Notes: generated from the letters alone by a model not told the origin. Counted from the stretch's first letter, positions 11,351 to 23,700 are shown. The stretch is 64,000 nucleotides of DNA from Collybiopsis luxurians FD-317 M1 (GCA_000827265.1 KN834757.1:348537-412536), one strand, 5' to 3'. Made by a program: numbers and translations.

Positions 11351-12106
11351 TCAATCGAAATCCCAAGTAACCCCATGAATCCTCCCCACGCTCGGATCCG
11401 CGAGCTGGTTGAACGCCGCAGGAGAAAAGTCAAGATCTGCTGCGCCCGCGCATCCTGCACACCTGTCGGTAATAGCGACAGTGACAGATTTACCTTGGAC
11501 TGCGTAAATGGAATTTGTTCGAAAGCGATGATGTATTTTGATGGCGCGTCACGGCAGGACGGGATGAAAGTTCGAGAGGAAAAGGGCGGATCGGTCAGCC
11601 AGTAAGCATTGCAGAAAAGCAAAGGTAGAAGGGTAGGAGGGAGGTACGTATGCTGAAACAAATAGAGGATGAAGAACTCAAACTTACAGTTTGCAGTGAT
11701 CTTTTTGTTACAGATGGGGTTGGTATTCGGATTGGCTGTCGCCCCACTGTAACAGGAATCGATAATAATTTTTGAGATAAGGCGAATAGAAACATGTTCG
11801 AAAGTGCTTACGGGAATGTATCAAAGGTCTCATGACCTACTGCAGCAATGAAATCTGCGTCTGTGTTGGTTATACCACCTGCGATCAAGGAGAGTTTTAT
11901 GTCTGAAGAGCGAAGAGGAATACCAATTACTCACAGGCGCCCAACCCGGTTGAATAAAATGTCCCATCGCCGGTGAGTGTTGCTCGACCAGCGACAAGTG
12001 AAGCAGCATTGATGGGGGCAGCGTTGGATGGAACGGAAAGGAGCGTGACACCGAAAGCGACCAAAGCGACGGCAAAAGAGAGTTTGGAGAGGGAGGAAGT
12101 GAACAT
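11351..12106 (-). CDS. Secreted expansin-like protein (RlpA-like double-psi beta-barrel)
   Basis: Four exons (12106-11935, 11878-11812, 11746-11688, 11499-11351) join to 447 nt, 148 aa. Residues 1 to about 30 (MFTSSLSKLSFAVALVAFG...) form a signal peptide. The mature part begins around GRATLTGDGTFYSTGLGACG and contains the barrel core: GHETFDTF, NPICNKKITANF, then VTVAITDRCAGC with the conserved D-R-C and paired cysteines, then DLDFSPAAFNQLADPSVG. It ends VTWDFD. This is a single-domain fungal expansin/barwin-like module with no cellulose-binding domain. Family members loosen or bind cell-wall polysaccharide without hydrolysis, or act as secreted effectors; the exact role is not known here. 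All introns are GT-AG; the last is about 188 nt, longer than the others. The nearest neighbour downstream is the tRNA relic. Confidence 0.9.
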
Positions 12107-13309
12107 GGTTGTTGAAAGCTGGTTAGCGAGTCAGTGAGTTGGACAATTCGATTGAAGATTTAGGTGCTAATGGAGCTCAGCTCAGTGAAGAATCGACTGG
12201 CTTGTTCAGAGGGTGTCTTGTGCTTTTATACCATCTTGCATATCGGAAGCGCTTGTGCAATTGTGACAGTGCGACGTGGGCGTGTTTCTATGTACAGGAT
12301 TCGATATTCATAGTTCCCGGGCGGCCGATATCACACAGTCAGTCTTGCGGGTAGCGGGTATTCAAGGCGAAGAACATGTAGGTACAAGGACCATGCAGGA
12401 CCTACCGCGACAGAGGCTGTGAGTATGAGGAAAGGTATGTCTAACTCAATGGGAATGAAACGCTCATATCACACTGGGCAATAGGTAACGGTACTTCCAG
12501 TGATCTTACAAGTATCCAGATTTCATTTTTCTAGGAGCCTCCTTACCGGTGGGTCTGGAAGTACTTAGGGGAATTAATGTGAGCAGGTTAGTCAATATAG
12601 CCGAAGACTTCCCTTACCGATTTGGAACTGTAGTTGGTACCTTCGCAACAGATGTATCCCCTCCGGTGGGATACGACGCCGTGCTTTGTCAGGGACAAAG
12701 ATACATCACGAACACCAAGTCCCCTTGAGAAGAGTGTATTTTAAAGATATCGTCAATCCGTCGTCGAAATGATGCAATAGGATCTGTCAACTGAAATGCG
12801 GTGTAATACCACGGGAAAGTCGTCAGAGGGATTCGCAAAGCTTTAGCTGACTCACTTATGTTGGTGCTTGATTCAGATACTTTCGCTGTTTCGTAGTGAG
12901 CGGTGATGAGCACTGGAACGCCAGTATCTTCATGGCTACGTAAGACGTGTATATGGATTGAGGGTAGTTATGACAGATGATCCTTTTAACACGGTGTGAG
13001 TCGCCCACCTTGAGCTCATCTCGTATGCTTTAGATTATGGACAAAGAAGGGGCGAAAAAGGTCGAGTCATGTCATGATCAGTGAGGATTTTTTACGAGTT
13101 TTGACCTGCCGGCAAAGTGCCGGCCCGACCCTGGGAAACTTAACAACATAGGTTCGAAGAACAAGCAAACTTGCCCAGTTGTTCAAACGAAATCCAAATA
13201 ATTTCCTGATCATCCGTTCACAATGAAACGCCAAAATTCAAGAAGAGGATGAAATCAGTTATTAAGTTGCTATGTTCTGCGCTTGTATCAACCTTGTTGA
13301 TCCCATTCT
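12107..13309. other. Intergenic, promoter side of the expansin-like gene
   Basis: No coding signature was seen on either strand. The start of the segmental duplication that carries the glutaminase genes lies just to the right. Confidence 0.4.
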
Positions 13310-14046
13310 AGGCCACCGATGACTCGATATGACCGTTAACGACGTTATTGCATTCAAAAAGTAGCGAGGTTTCTTACCCACACACTGTATCCTGCCCACA
13401 TCCTGACCGTTCGTAGCGAGCCTTCATCCTTCCTTGCATCCTTCATCTCCTCACGCCGGCGTGACTCTCATATACCTACCTACCAGTGATCGCTGTTGTT
13501 GAAAAGCCTTCTTATGGAGTAATGTTTTGTCATCTGGAATGGCACTTCTGAATGGATAGCTAGCAAGATGCTGATACGACAGGACTTTCATCGCTTTGAA
13601 GGAATTGCTGAGATGAAGCACAAAACTAACTGCTTTGATGACCGACTTCACAGTTTTGGAATAGGATTACTGGTACCTCGACTGTGTTCCTGATATATCA
13701 TCTCAGTCGCCCCTTCTATTTTCCTTGAGTTCTCAATGCCGGCGGCAGAATCTATCGCATTCTTGGATGCTTAAACCTCCTCAAGCGCTAGGCGGACTAG
13801 CAGACATGTTGTGTCTCTCTATGTCCCTATTTTAACTCTCCAATTCATCTTGCAGGACAATCTATCCACTGCCCACTATGGCTCTGCAGTTGACCATAGA
13901 AGTTTTACCTCAACTTAGTTGATGTTTGTGATGCATCAAGTCGGGTGGCATGCAATATACCAGGGGTTCCTTAAAGGTTTGACTGACAGATTTCATTGCA
14001 TTCTCAATTGAACTTTTGAAAGTCTTCAAGCAGCAGAGGGACCAAC
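13310..14046 (+). repeat. 5' flank of segmental duplication, left copy
   Basis: Pieces of this stretch match the region upstream of the right glutaminase copy. Examples are the accagtgatcgctgttgttg block near 13483 against accagtgattgccgtagcta near 20232, and the aggccaccgatgactcgat block near 13310 against agaccaccgctttgatat near 20034. The duplication therefore includes promoter sequence, not only the gene body. Divergence is high, with many indels. Confidence 0.55.
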
Positions 14047-17000
14047 ATGTTTCTTCTTTTCTGTATCCACACTCTAGTTCCCCAGTTTGTCCTGCTTGGA
14101 TTGAGCCAATCAATCCAGCCCCGCTCTATTCCTCTTGCTGTCCAGTCTCCTTATCTTCAGGCTTACCTATCTCGCCCTTTGATGGCAGCCGGGTATTATA
14201 CTTGGCCAAACTTCTGGACAATGAATCATGTAGGTGGTTTTTGTGCCAAAATGTTTAGAATTGGGTACTAACAAGAGACTTCATTGTAGATTTTGGGGTG
14301 GGCCAGATTATTGCGAGTCGATGGAGCGTTGTATATCTGGTTAGGTGAACCCGCAGTCGAAGTGCCCAATAATGAAACAATATCTATTGCCACTTTCAAT
14401 TACTACCAGGTTACCCCTACTCGTACAATCTTAAATTTGTCAGCTGGGAATATGACAATGAATGTCACCTTCCTCAGTCCGATTGAGGTGGGTGTAGCTT
14501 TTGCCTGGTCTCATCCTCGTTTCTTATTCTTTGGCATTCGTACCCAGCCTGATGATCCAGTTTTACAATCCTTCCCATTCACTTATATCTATTTTGAGGC
14601 TTCCTCAATGGATGGAAGCCCTCATTTGCTTCAAATATACCAAGACATCAGTGGTGGTGCATTTTTGGCTCTAGTAGTATACCACTGGTCTGAGTCATTA
14701 TTTCCCCTAACCAGAATGGTTATCCTCTGACATCACCAATATCATGATGTGGAATACCACCACAAGCAATTCTATTATTTATCATGAAGGACAGTGTTCG
14801 CCTGTCCAATACATGACCGAAATAAACAATATGGCAGAAGATGGTGTAGTTTACTTTGTTACAAATACAGTGCGCTTTGGCCCCTGGTTGAATATTGGTT
14901 ATATTGACTGACAGCAGTCTCAGGGGAGTGGGGTGACATATCAAACTGGCAAAGATACTGTTCTTCGGAGTGCTTTTTTTAACAACAGGGAGCTAGCCAA
15001 TGTGCAGGATATATCTTATCGTGCCATTAATGAGTGAGTACACCTGCCGGTCCTTTCTCATTGACATCTGACACTGATTATGCACCTTACCTTCTCCAGC
15101 AGATGGCCTGTTCTCGCATTTAGCCATGATCTGGGGATCATCACATCTACATCATCCCCAGTAGTGTGGGGGATTGGCCTAGTTTGAAACCCGAACATCA
15201 TCTGCAATACTGACATGGGATACCAGGACCGTATCCCATACTTTTTAACAAAATACCCTGATGTTCCAACAGCGGTATGAGGTACACCTATGCACCAAAT
15301 TCACCTGGTTAATTTGTGTGCCCCTTATGTAGATATCCAATTTCATGAATGACGCCTCAAACACTCTACAGTGTGCAACTGCATTGGATAACAAGATTCT
15401 ATCCGATGCACAAGGGATTTCATCCAACTATGCAGATCTGGTTTCTCTAGCTTCATGACAAGCAATGGCTGGGATGGAAATCACTGCCGGTTTGGACTCC
15501 AGTGGACAAATAAATAAATCCAATATTCTCATTTTCATGAAGGATACCAGAAATTCTCAGCGGGTTATTTTTCTATGCATGGAAACAAATATCCTGAAAT
15601 TGAAATTTTGGCAATCAAGATGAACCAATCCAGTTGAAACTCTATATGCTTCTTTCCCCGCATTTTTATACATGAATACATCTTGGGCTGGATATCTTCT
15701 TGAGCTGCTTTTGCAGTTTGAATCATCTGAATTGTACAATGCCAATTTTGCCGCTGCAGATCTGGGCAACTCCTTTCCATCTGCTATTGGTAATGATGAC
15801 CCGACACTCTCTACGGCAATGGAGAGTACAAGTGACATGTTAATCATGGCATGCTGCCCATGCAACATTCAGTGGAGATAGATCTCTGCTGTCTTATGTA
15901 CGTTTGCTGCTTGTGTTTGATCAGATTTATTACCTCGTCGGTTGCGTGAATGTCAATTTAACTATTCTTTTCACAAGCAGTACCTGATGCTCAAGAAATG
16001 GGCCAAGTGGCTTCTCTTGGCCAACCCATTGATGCCAGATGGTTTGTAAGTTGCTGAGCTTTTTTTTTTTTGTAATTATCACTGTGTATTATTCCAGTTC
16101 TACTGCAGATGGGCTAATCAGCGCCAATATTACCAACTTAGCTATCAAGGGAATCATCTCCATCTGGTGTATGGCTGAAATAAGTCACATAATGTGGGAG
16201 TCTGATGACTTTAACTATTATTATGTATGTCCTCCTTATCTTAACCACCTTTTTCCATGCATTTTAGTGACACTCTTGCTTGGATAGAGCAATGCCTCCT
16301 CTTTGGTTTCTCAATGGCAGACCCTTGCTGAATCTTCAGGGCATTTGACTTCCACATATGGTGCAACAAATTCCTGGGGTTTGATGTATAATCTGTTCTA
16401 TGACAAACTTCTTGGATTCAATCTTGTGGACAACAGTGTGGGTTTTGGCCATTTGAGTTTTCTGCAGTCCCCACAAAACAACCTCAATTCTCATAGATCT
16501 ACAGCAATCAAACTTTATGGTACTCAAATGTCACTGCCACAGATCAGAACCAGTCTAGGTTCTGGCATGGTTAGACAATTGATTGTTCTACAGCTCAACC
16601 ATTTAGATTGCCATTTGACAGTAACCAGGAATTTACTGCAAAATCCCACTGGACACTTTTTAGTGCTGGAACTGTTAATGTTACAAACACAAGGGATTCA
16701 TTAGTGTCAATGGTACATGCCGCTGTATCAAATTTGAATAATGATATGGTGTTCCCTATAACATATACCACTTCTGATGGGAGTACATTGGGTGGTAGTG
16801 CAAGGTAAGTTGTAGTACCTTTTGTTGATGGTTTTGTGACTCTTTTCTCATATATGTCATAGTCCAGCTCAAGGAGCAATGTATGCCCTGCTCACTTTCA
16901 AGTCAATGCCTGGTTCACAATCATTTGATGTACTTATTCACCTAATTTCTGGATCTTTAGACTTCCGAAGAAAGCTGACAATGTTTTGTTCAACAGTGCT

Positions 17001-17345
17001 ACTGATGGAAACTCCCATTTGAGTAAATCCAAGGTTAGAGTAATCTCCGGAAGTGTTGTCAGTGGGGTTGTTTTTGGTATCCTTGCTATAGGTATTTTTT
17101 CCACTGGTACAGTCAAGTGAGTGGGAGAGGTATAAGGGATCACACTGACAAAAAAGTGTCAGGGAGCCTTTTTGCCAAATTGTTCAGATACAAGCAGGGG
17201 CATATTGTAGAAGAAACTGGTGTTGAGCCATTCACTTATAGTGGAAATGAACTCTATCAATCAGAATTTGACCATTCTGACTCTCACATGCAAGTGGGCT
17301 TTCCTTGTGCAAAAAAGGTTATTGGATGCCAGGCTCACCCACATG
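14047..17345 (+). pseudogene. GtaA-type glutaminase pseudogene, left copy
   Basis: Homologous throughout to the copy at 20761-24396. It starts MFLLFCIHTLVPQFVLLGLS (signal peptide), then RSIPLAVQSPYLQAYL, WPNFWTMNH and LGWARLLRVDGALYIWLG, and many exons keep their GT-AG borders. Breaks seen: CGA codons of the other copy read TGA at 15185-15187 and 15456-15458. The donor after AATTCTCA (near 15557) is GC instead of GT, and the following exon lacks bases and has an extra 4 nt (near 15625). One T is missing in the T-run near 17094, which shifts the frame of the membrane anchor and tail. The tail homology fades after about 17,345, where a repeat is inserted. Two CGA-to-TGA changes suggest decay by deamination of methylated cytosine. 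It is not expected to make a full enzyme. Confidence 0.85.
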
Positions 17346-18290
17346 CAAGTTCTGCATGCCAGAATCAGGTGCATCAGGAAAAGTACCTTAAGCCCAGGCA
17401 AATACAGGAAGCCTGAGGCACTCTCAAGCACCCAGGAAATTGGCCAAATCCTAGGAACCCTGAGACACTCTCAGGCACTCCAAGTTACTTAGGATGCCTA
17501 AGCATCCCAGGTTTTGGGCCAATTCCTGGGTGCCCTGGAAGATGTTTGAAAGTGGCCTGAGGGTCCCTGAGAGCTCCCTGAGAATCTCTGAGGATCCCGG
17601 AAGCAGAAATATTTTCAATGCTACAAATTATACAAAATTATATTGTAAATATATGGTTATGTATTGTTCTTATGTAGATACACAATCAGAACATTCATTT
17701 GATTGGAATTATGCAGAGGTTTTCACTTTTTTATAAATCACATGATGAGCTCACTGTGAACTGTCTACAATCAAAAAAATTTTCCCATGGTCAAAACATG
17801 CACAATATTATTATAACCTATTGTATATACATATGTATAGGCTTTGTACTACACAAGTATACTGTTCTGGAGTATGCTAAGTTAATACAAAGCTTACATT
17901 AGTATATTAGACTATACTCAAAGTGTGATAACTGACTGGGAAAGTTGAAGTAATAGGCAACAATGTACCATTACAAGTATATAATAAAATACAATACTAC
18001 AGTATATAAGAAGCAGTACAAGAGTAGGATATATAGAGTAGAGTAAGTAGAAGAACAGATGAAAGTATATTTTATTATTTCCCATTCATATGTTGAAGCC
18101 TCAGGACACCTCAAAGATCCCCAGAGATCTTCAGGGCAGCCTCAGGGATCCTTGGGGACTCTCAGACTCCACAGGATTTGGGGGGTGGCTTCTGGCAACC
18201 TGGGTAGCCTGTGGAGCCCAGAGCCCCTGAGAAGCCTCAAGCTGCCTGAGAGTATCCCATAAGTGCCTGGGAAATAGGGTTTTTTTCCTG
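17346..18290. mobile_element. Inserted repeat with clustered CCTGAG/CTCAGG motifs
   Basis: Compared with the right glutaminase copy, about 0.95 kb of foreign sequence interrupts the tail of the left copy. Both ends of the insert are dense in short motifs such as cctgaggcact, ctgagggtccctgagagc and cctcagggatcc (17410-17600 and 18095-18260). The middle (17600-18060) is very AT-rich, with tatata-type stretches. Subterminal clusters around an AT-rich core resemble a non-autonomous DNA transposon. No open frame and no clear target-site duplication were seen. Confidence 0.5.
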
Positions 18291-18467
18291 ATGCGGGTCT
18301 TCTTCCTCCCCAAAAAGTCATCGGAAACCAATGTCTTGGCCAACATACAAGATCTGCCCCTCATGTACCAGCGACCCACCTCCCTCGAGTGCCAGCGGAA
18401 CTCACTTCTATTGCAAATAATCAATCAGGTCTGAAGGGCATTGTGTTGTCCCTAGATCATTTGATGG
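18291..18467 (+). pseudogene. Displaced tail fragment of the left glutaminase copy
   Basis: gcgggtcttcttcctcccc at about 18295 matches gtggatcttctttcccgca at about 24082 in the right copy. The match continues through aaaaagtcatcgg / gaaagtcactaga and caatcaggtctgaagggc / caaccaggtctggagagc. This is the cytoplasmic-tail coding region, separated from the body of the pseudogene by the CCTGAG-rich insert. Confidence 0.6.
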
Positions 18468-18857
18468 TGTAGCAGGCTGTTACATTACTGACCCAGTCTA
18501 TTCTCATCTATCCATATCCCTGCATACACCCTACATACTATCTGCCTATAATCTCATTCTCTTAGCTCCACTTATTCCACATACTTTGCAGATCATTCAG
18601 ATACTAGTTTACATTACTTCACTCCTTTGATCTATCCACATTAGTCAATTACCTTGAAGTTGCTGTTATTACATACTATACCCTCATCTACTATAAAAGC
18701 CAGCTAAATACATAGAATAGGGCAACTTACCTTTGAATTGAGACCATATCCTTGTCAGTTTGTCCACTCCTCACACTCAGTATTTGCTCTACAAAACTTG
18801 CCTGCTTCTATCTCTTCTTGTACCCATGTACTTTGTCAGTACATGGGAGTCAGTACA
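18468..18857. repeat. Possible solo LTR inside the glutaminase pseudogene tail
   Basis: A second foreign block begins TGTAGCAGGCTGTTACA and ends ...CAGTACA, giving TG...CA ends of about 390 bp. It contains ctataaaagcc at 18691, like the TATA box of an LTR promoter. I could not find a matching target-site duplication, and no internal retrotransposon sequence is present. The ends are therefore provisional. Confidence 0.35.
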
Positions 18858-18872
18858 TGGGAGAAAGTTACC

Positions 18873-18963
18873 TTGTTGGATGCTGGGGGCAATTGGAGAG
18901 GAGATATGACAAGTATGAGCAGGATAAGGGAGAACATTAGTATATGAGATACTAGAGTGAGCT
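18873..18963 (+). pseudogene. Terminal tail fragment of the left glutaminase copy
   Basis: ttggatgctgggggcaattg followed by gagaggagatatgacaagta matches the last coding 90 bases of the right copy (24285-24375, frame LSNAGANLRGDM...). It marks the original 3' end of the left gene and shows that the material between it and 17345 is mostly inserted. Confidence 0.7.
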
Positions 18964-19365
18964 TATAGCTGCAGGCCATTCAGAAGCTGGTTTATTGAAT
19001 GTTACTAATAGGAGGTAGGGTTAGGGGCCAGGTAAATTGAGTATATGCATTGCATATTGCACTCATCAAGGCTTTGGGTGTTTGCCTAGCAAATGCATTC
19101 CCCATTGTCTGTGTACATGCATCACTGTGAATATTCTATTATCCTCTATTATAATCATTAATTGTTGTGTTCTGTGTTCAGCAACTAGCTTGGTGAACAC
19201 CCAATGCCACTGTTCTTGTTCACAATCTTGGGTGCTTACCAAACAAACATTTGTGAACAAACCTTTGGTAACTACCAGTGACCACCCTAAGATCAAACAA
19301 TGTTGCAGGCATTTCCCTAACATGTGGGAACTGTCTCCGACATGGCCAACAGATGGCTCTATTGG

Positions 19366-19476
19366 GGGGCCGGGTAGGTGGTTAGATGGTTAGGGTTAGG
19401 GGTTAGGTGCACCCGCAGGGTGCATGCGCAAAGGAAAGTTAGGTGGTAGGTGTTAGGGCTAGGGTTAGGGATTAGT
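19366..19476. repeat. Interstitial telomere-like TTAGGG tract
   Basis: Degenerate runs read ggttagggttaggggttagg at 19388-19407 and gttagggctagggttaggga at 19452-19471. Between them is a hairpin, TGCACCC-gca-GGGTGCA (19408-19424). TTAGGG is the telomere unit of most basidiomycetes. It is short and imperfect, so it looks like an internal relic or part of a dispersed repeat, not a chromosome end. Confidence 0.6.
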
Positions 19477-20760
19477 GCTTGCACCTGTGCACAAACATTC
19501 ATTTAGTAGTACCAGTCAAATTGTGCACAATTTCTGTCGCAGGGTTTCCTACCTTATACAAGTAACACTAGTACTACCCCTAAAACTACTATTGAAGTTA
19601 TTATTTGCCGAGTGCCAACTGCTCACCGTAGCTTCGTTTTGAATACCAGATTCACTATACAGTCACAGATTGTAGTTTTACTTCCTACCCATTTGCCTCC
19701 CTCCTACTCCCACAACAAGGTCAATGGAAATTTATCTATTTTCTGTCTACTCGAGCGACCGTTCCGACAATTATCCCAACAACTACACCATTCTCCTCCT
19801 GAGTAATTTTTAGCATGTACTTATCATCTAGAATATTACCAGAAGGAAGTCCACTCGGAGAGACGGCATCATTGTTGTAATCCCAATGCTATACTATTCG
19901 GATTGCGAAATCGTTGTTCAAGCCATGAAGTCGGTATCTGGTATCAATATCCGTCGCATTCTGCAAATACTGCTTAGATTGAGAGTACACGCCGAATCTA
20001 CATAGATCACTCATTCATCTTTATTGCTAGTTTAGACCACCGCTTTGATATCACTGTCAACAATATTCTTGTACTCTCACCGCTTCCCGCCTGAGCAGAA
20101 TATCATAAGCCTCTAGATCCGTAACATATGCGCTGTTTCCTACCTATCTACCACATGCTGACCTTTGGTAAAACTGCCTGTATGTCTTCCATCTTTTATT
20201 TTCTCACATATGTCTAGCTCTCACGTACCTACTACCAGTGATTGCCGTAGCTAGGAAGCTTTTCTGTTGGTGTGATGTATAATTGTGTAAGGAAAAGATC
20301 TCAGATAGCTAGCGAGATCAAGGTATTTCATCGGTGAACAGAGTTGCTCTATTGATAGATAAGATTATAAACAAAGAGGAGATGAAATGAAAAAGAAACT
20401 GCTCTGATCGCAATCTCACAGCTTAGGAACGGGAGTTTGTTTACAGTGCATCACCTCCAGTGCCCCTTCTATTGCCTCGGGAGTCTCACTGCTTGCGGCA
20501 TAATCTATCGCGTTCTTGCTTTGTTGACAGTTCTCAAGCATGGGACGGAACAGCAGATATTCTTTGTAAGTATCTCTATTCTTGCTCCCCGATTTGTCTT
20601 ACTGAATTGAGACAAACTATCCACCTACCGATGGCCCGAAATAGAAGTGTAGGCTCTACCTCAACTGTGTTCCCGATACGCCATCTCGGGGGCCATGCTA
20701 ATCACTAAAAGTTTCTCAAATAAATTCTTCAACCGACTGTAGACGGACTAACGAGTAAAC
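19477..20760. other. Spacer and 5' flank of the right duplication copy
   Basis: No gene was seen from 19477 to about 20030. From about 20035 onward, blocks match the 5' flank of the left glutaminase copy. This part probably includes the promoter of the right copy. Confidence 0.45.
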
Positions 20761-23700
20761 ATGTTCCGCCTTCTTTGTGTCCTTCTTGCACTCCGATTTG
20801 CCCCGCTGGGGTTGAGCCAATCCTTTCACCCTCCCGCTATTCCTCTCGCTGTCAGGTCTCCTTATCTTCAGGCTTACTTGTCTTCCAATTCTACCACAGC
20901 TGGATCTAATCAATGGCCGACTTTTTGGACAACAGATCATGTGTGTATCTTGCACCCTGGAGTTTGCCTGCAGATGAAGGACCTTCGTTATAGATTTTAG
21001 GGTGGGTCGGATTGCTGCGAGTCAATGGAACACTATACAGCTGACTAGGCGCACCTACAAACCTTACGCTCAGTGGCAACAATGCCAAGCTAAATGTTGC
21101 GACTTTGAAGGGCTACCAAGTCTTTCCCACCCGTTCCGTTTTGAGCTTGACTGCAGGAGACATGGCGATCAATGTTACTTTTCTTAGTCCGATTGAGGTG
21201 GATGATATTTTGTCTGCTTTTATCTTCAATTCTGATTCTTTGGTGTTTTTGCTTAGCCTGATGATCTAGTTTTACAATCCTTCCCATTCACTTATATTTA
21301 TTTCGAGGCATCCTCGATGGATGGAAGCCCCCATTCAATTCAAGTATACCATGACATTGGAGGTGGTGTGTTTTCATTTCAATTCTTGCTTGGGACTTGT
21401 AATTCATTATTTCCCCTAATATAAGAATGGGTATCTTCCAACACTTTGAATGTTATACAATGGAATACCCTTGAAGGGAATTCTATCATTTATCATAAAG
21501 CACAGCGTTTCCCCTTCCAATATATGACCGAAATGAACGATATGGCAGAAGATAGCGTTATTTACCATGTTACAAATGTGGTGCGTTCTGACACAATTTT
21601 GTTTTTTTTTCTAAGGAGTAACGCTGATCCCAGGAGAGCGCGGTTACTTATCAGACTGGCCAAAATACCATCGTGCGCAGTGCATTCCTTAACAATGCCA
21701 CACTAGCCAATAATCAAGATCTGGATTTTCGTGGCATTAATGAGTGAGTCCTTTTTGAGAGCCTTTCTTTCGAGCTACCATTTTTTAATCAGTCCTCCTC
21801 AGCCGCTGGCCAGTCTTTGCCTTTAGCTATGATCTAGGGACCATCATAGCTACTTCGTCCCCAATAGTGTGGGGAATTGGCTTAGTTCGAAACCCGGACA
21901 TCGTGTACAATACTACTGCTGGAAATCAAAATCGCCGTCCGTACTTTTTCTCAAGATACAGCGATGTTCCAACTGCGGTATGCAATCCACCCATACAGTA
22001 AAATCTTACTTTACTCCTAATATATGGCTTCTGCAGATGTCGGATTTCATAGGCGACGCCTCAAATGCTCTGCAGCGCGCAATCTCCTTGGATAACAAAA
22101 TCTTATCGGATGCACAACGGATTTCGTCTAATTATTCAGACTTGGTTTCTTTGGCTTCACGACAAACTATGGCTGGGATGGAAATTACCGTCGGATTCGG
22201 TTCGAGTGGACAAGTAGTCAATGAGTCCGATACACTCATTTTCATGAAAGATACCGGGAATTCCCAGTGAGCTGTTCTTGTGTATCTAGTATGAATATCT
22301 GAAGTCCGAGTCGGTATCTCGGATGTATAAGGCGAATGAACCCGGTTGAAACTCTTTATGCTGCTTTCCCGGCAATTCTGTACATCAATGCATCTTGGGC
22401 AGGATATCTCCTTGAACCACTTTTGCAATTTGAATCATCTGGATTGTACAATAGAGATTTTGCTGCTCAAGACTTGGGCAATACTTTCCCATCCGCTTTC
22501 GGCAATAATATTCCAGCGCCACCTATGGCAATGGAGAGTTCGAGTGATATGTTGATTATGGCGTGGGCGCATGCGATTTTCAGTGGCGATGGGTCGTTGT
22601 TATCTTCCTATGTATGTTTGCTGTTTTCATCTAGCAGAATCTTTTAAGCTTGAGGTGACTTACTAACAGCTATCCCTCTTAGTACCCCATGTTGAAAACA
22701 TGGACCAAGTCCCTTATTTCAGACCAGCCGTTGACTCCGAATGGATTGTAAGTCCATAGGCATTGTTCTTCGAGGGTCCTTTGTCATTTGACTTCGGATG
22801 TTCACCTTTTCCTCTCTAGTATCTCTGCAGACGGATTAAGCAATGTCAATATGACAAACCTGGCTATCAAGGGAATCCTCGCAATCCGGGCCATGGCTGA
22901 GATAAGTCGCACGGTGGGTGAACTCGATGATTCTAACACTTATTTGGTATGTTTTCTTCCTCTAAACACCTTGTATTTGTCAAAATTACATTCCTGTTCA
23001 TGTAGAATATTGCCTCCTCTCTTGTCTCTCAGTGGCAGACTCTTGCTGGGTCCTCTGGTCATTTGACCTCGACATATGGTGCATCAAGCTCTTGGGGTTT
23101 GTTATATAACCTTTACCCTGATAAGCTCTTTGGATTCAATCTTGTGGATGATGAAGTAGGTTTTGACCTTTCAGAACCTTCCAGTCCTAACCAACCAGTT
23201 CCTAACCCCCTAGATCTATATTGAGCAAAGTTCATGGTACTCAAAAGTTGCTGCCTCAGGTACGAGTGGATTCTCAAGCCATTTAGAACAATCTTGCTCA
23301 CAAGTGATTAGCCCCATCGTTCGGGTTACCATTCGACAGCAATCAAGGAAGCACTGCTAAATCCCATTGGACCCTTTTTACTGCTGGAACTGTTATCGAG
23401 ATATCTACAAGGGATTCATTGGTGTCGATGGTGCATGCTGCTGCGTCCAACCTGCAGAATTTTGCTGTATTCCCTACAATGTACAACACGTCGGATGGGA
23501 GTGTATTGGGCGGCAGTGCAAAGTATGCCTTCTGCATACTCTTTGACGCAAGCCAGCGGTGTTGCTAATTCATTTCCTTCTTACTCATTCCAGTCCAGCC
23601 CAAGGAGCGATGTACGCTCTGCTTGCTCTCGAGTAAGTATTGACTGGTTATTCAACATAATGATCAACTTCATTCCTGGTTCTTTAGCCTCCCGAAGAAA

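Noticed and set aside
15185..15458. TGA as a sense codon (recoded Trp) in the left glutaminase
   Set aside because: The two TGA codons replace Arg CGA, not Trp, and the gene has frameshifts as well, so decay explains them better.
19366..19476. True chromosome end
   Set aside because: TTAGGG units are few and degenerate, with ordinary genes on both sides.
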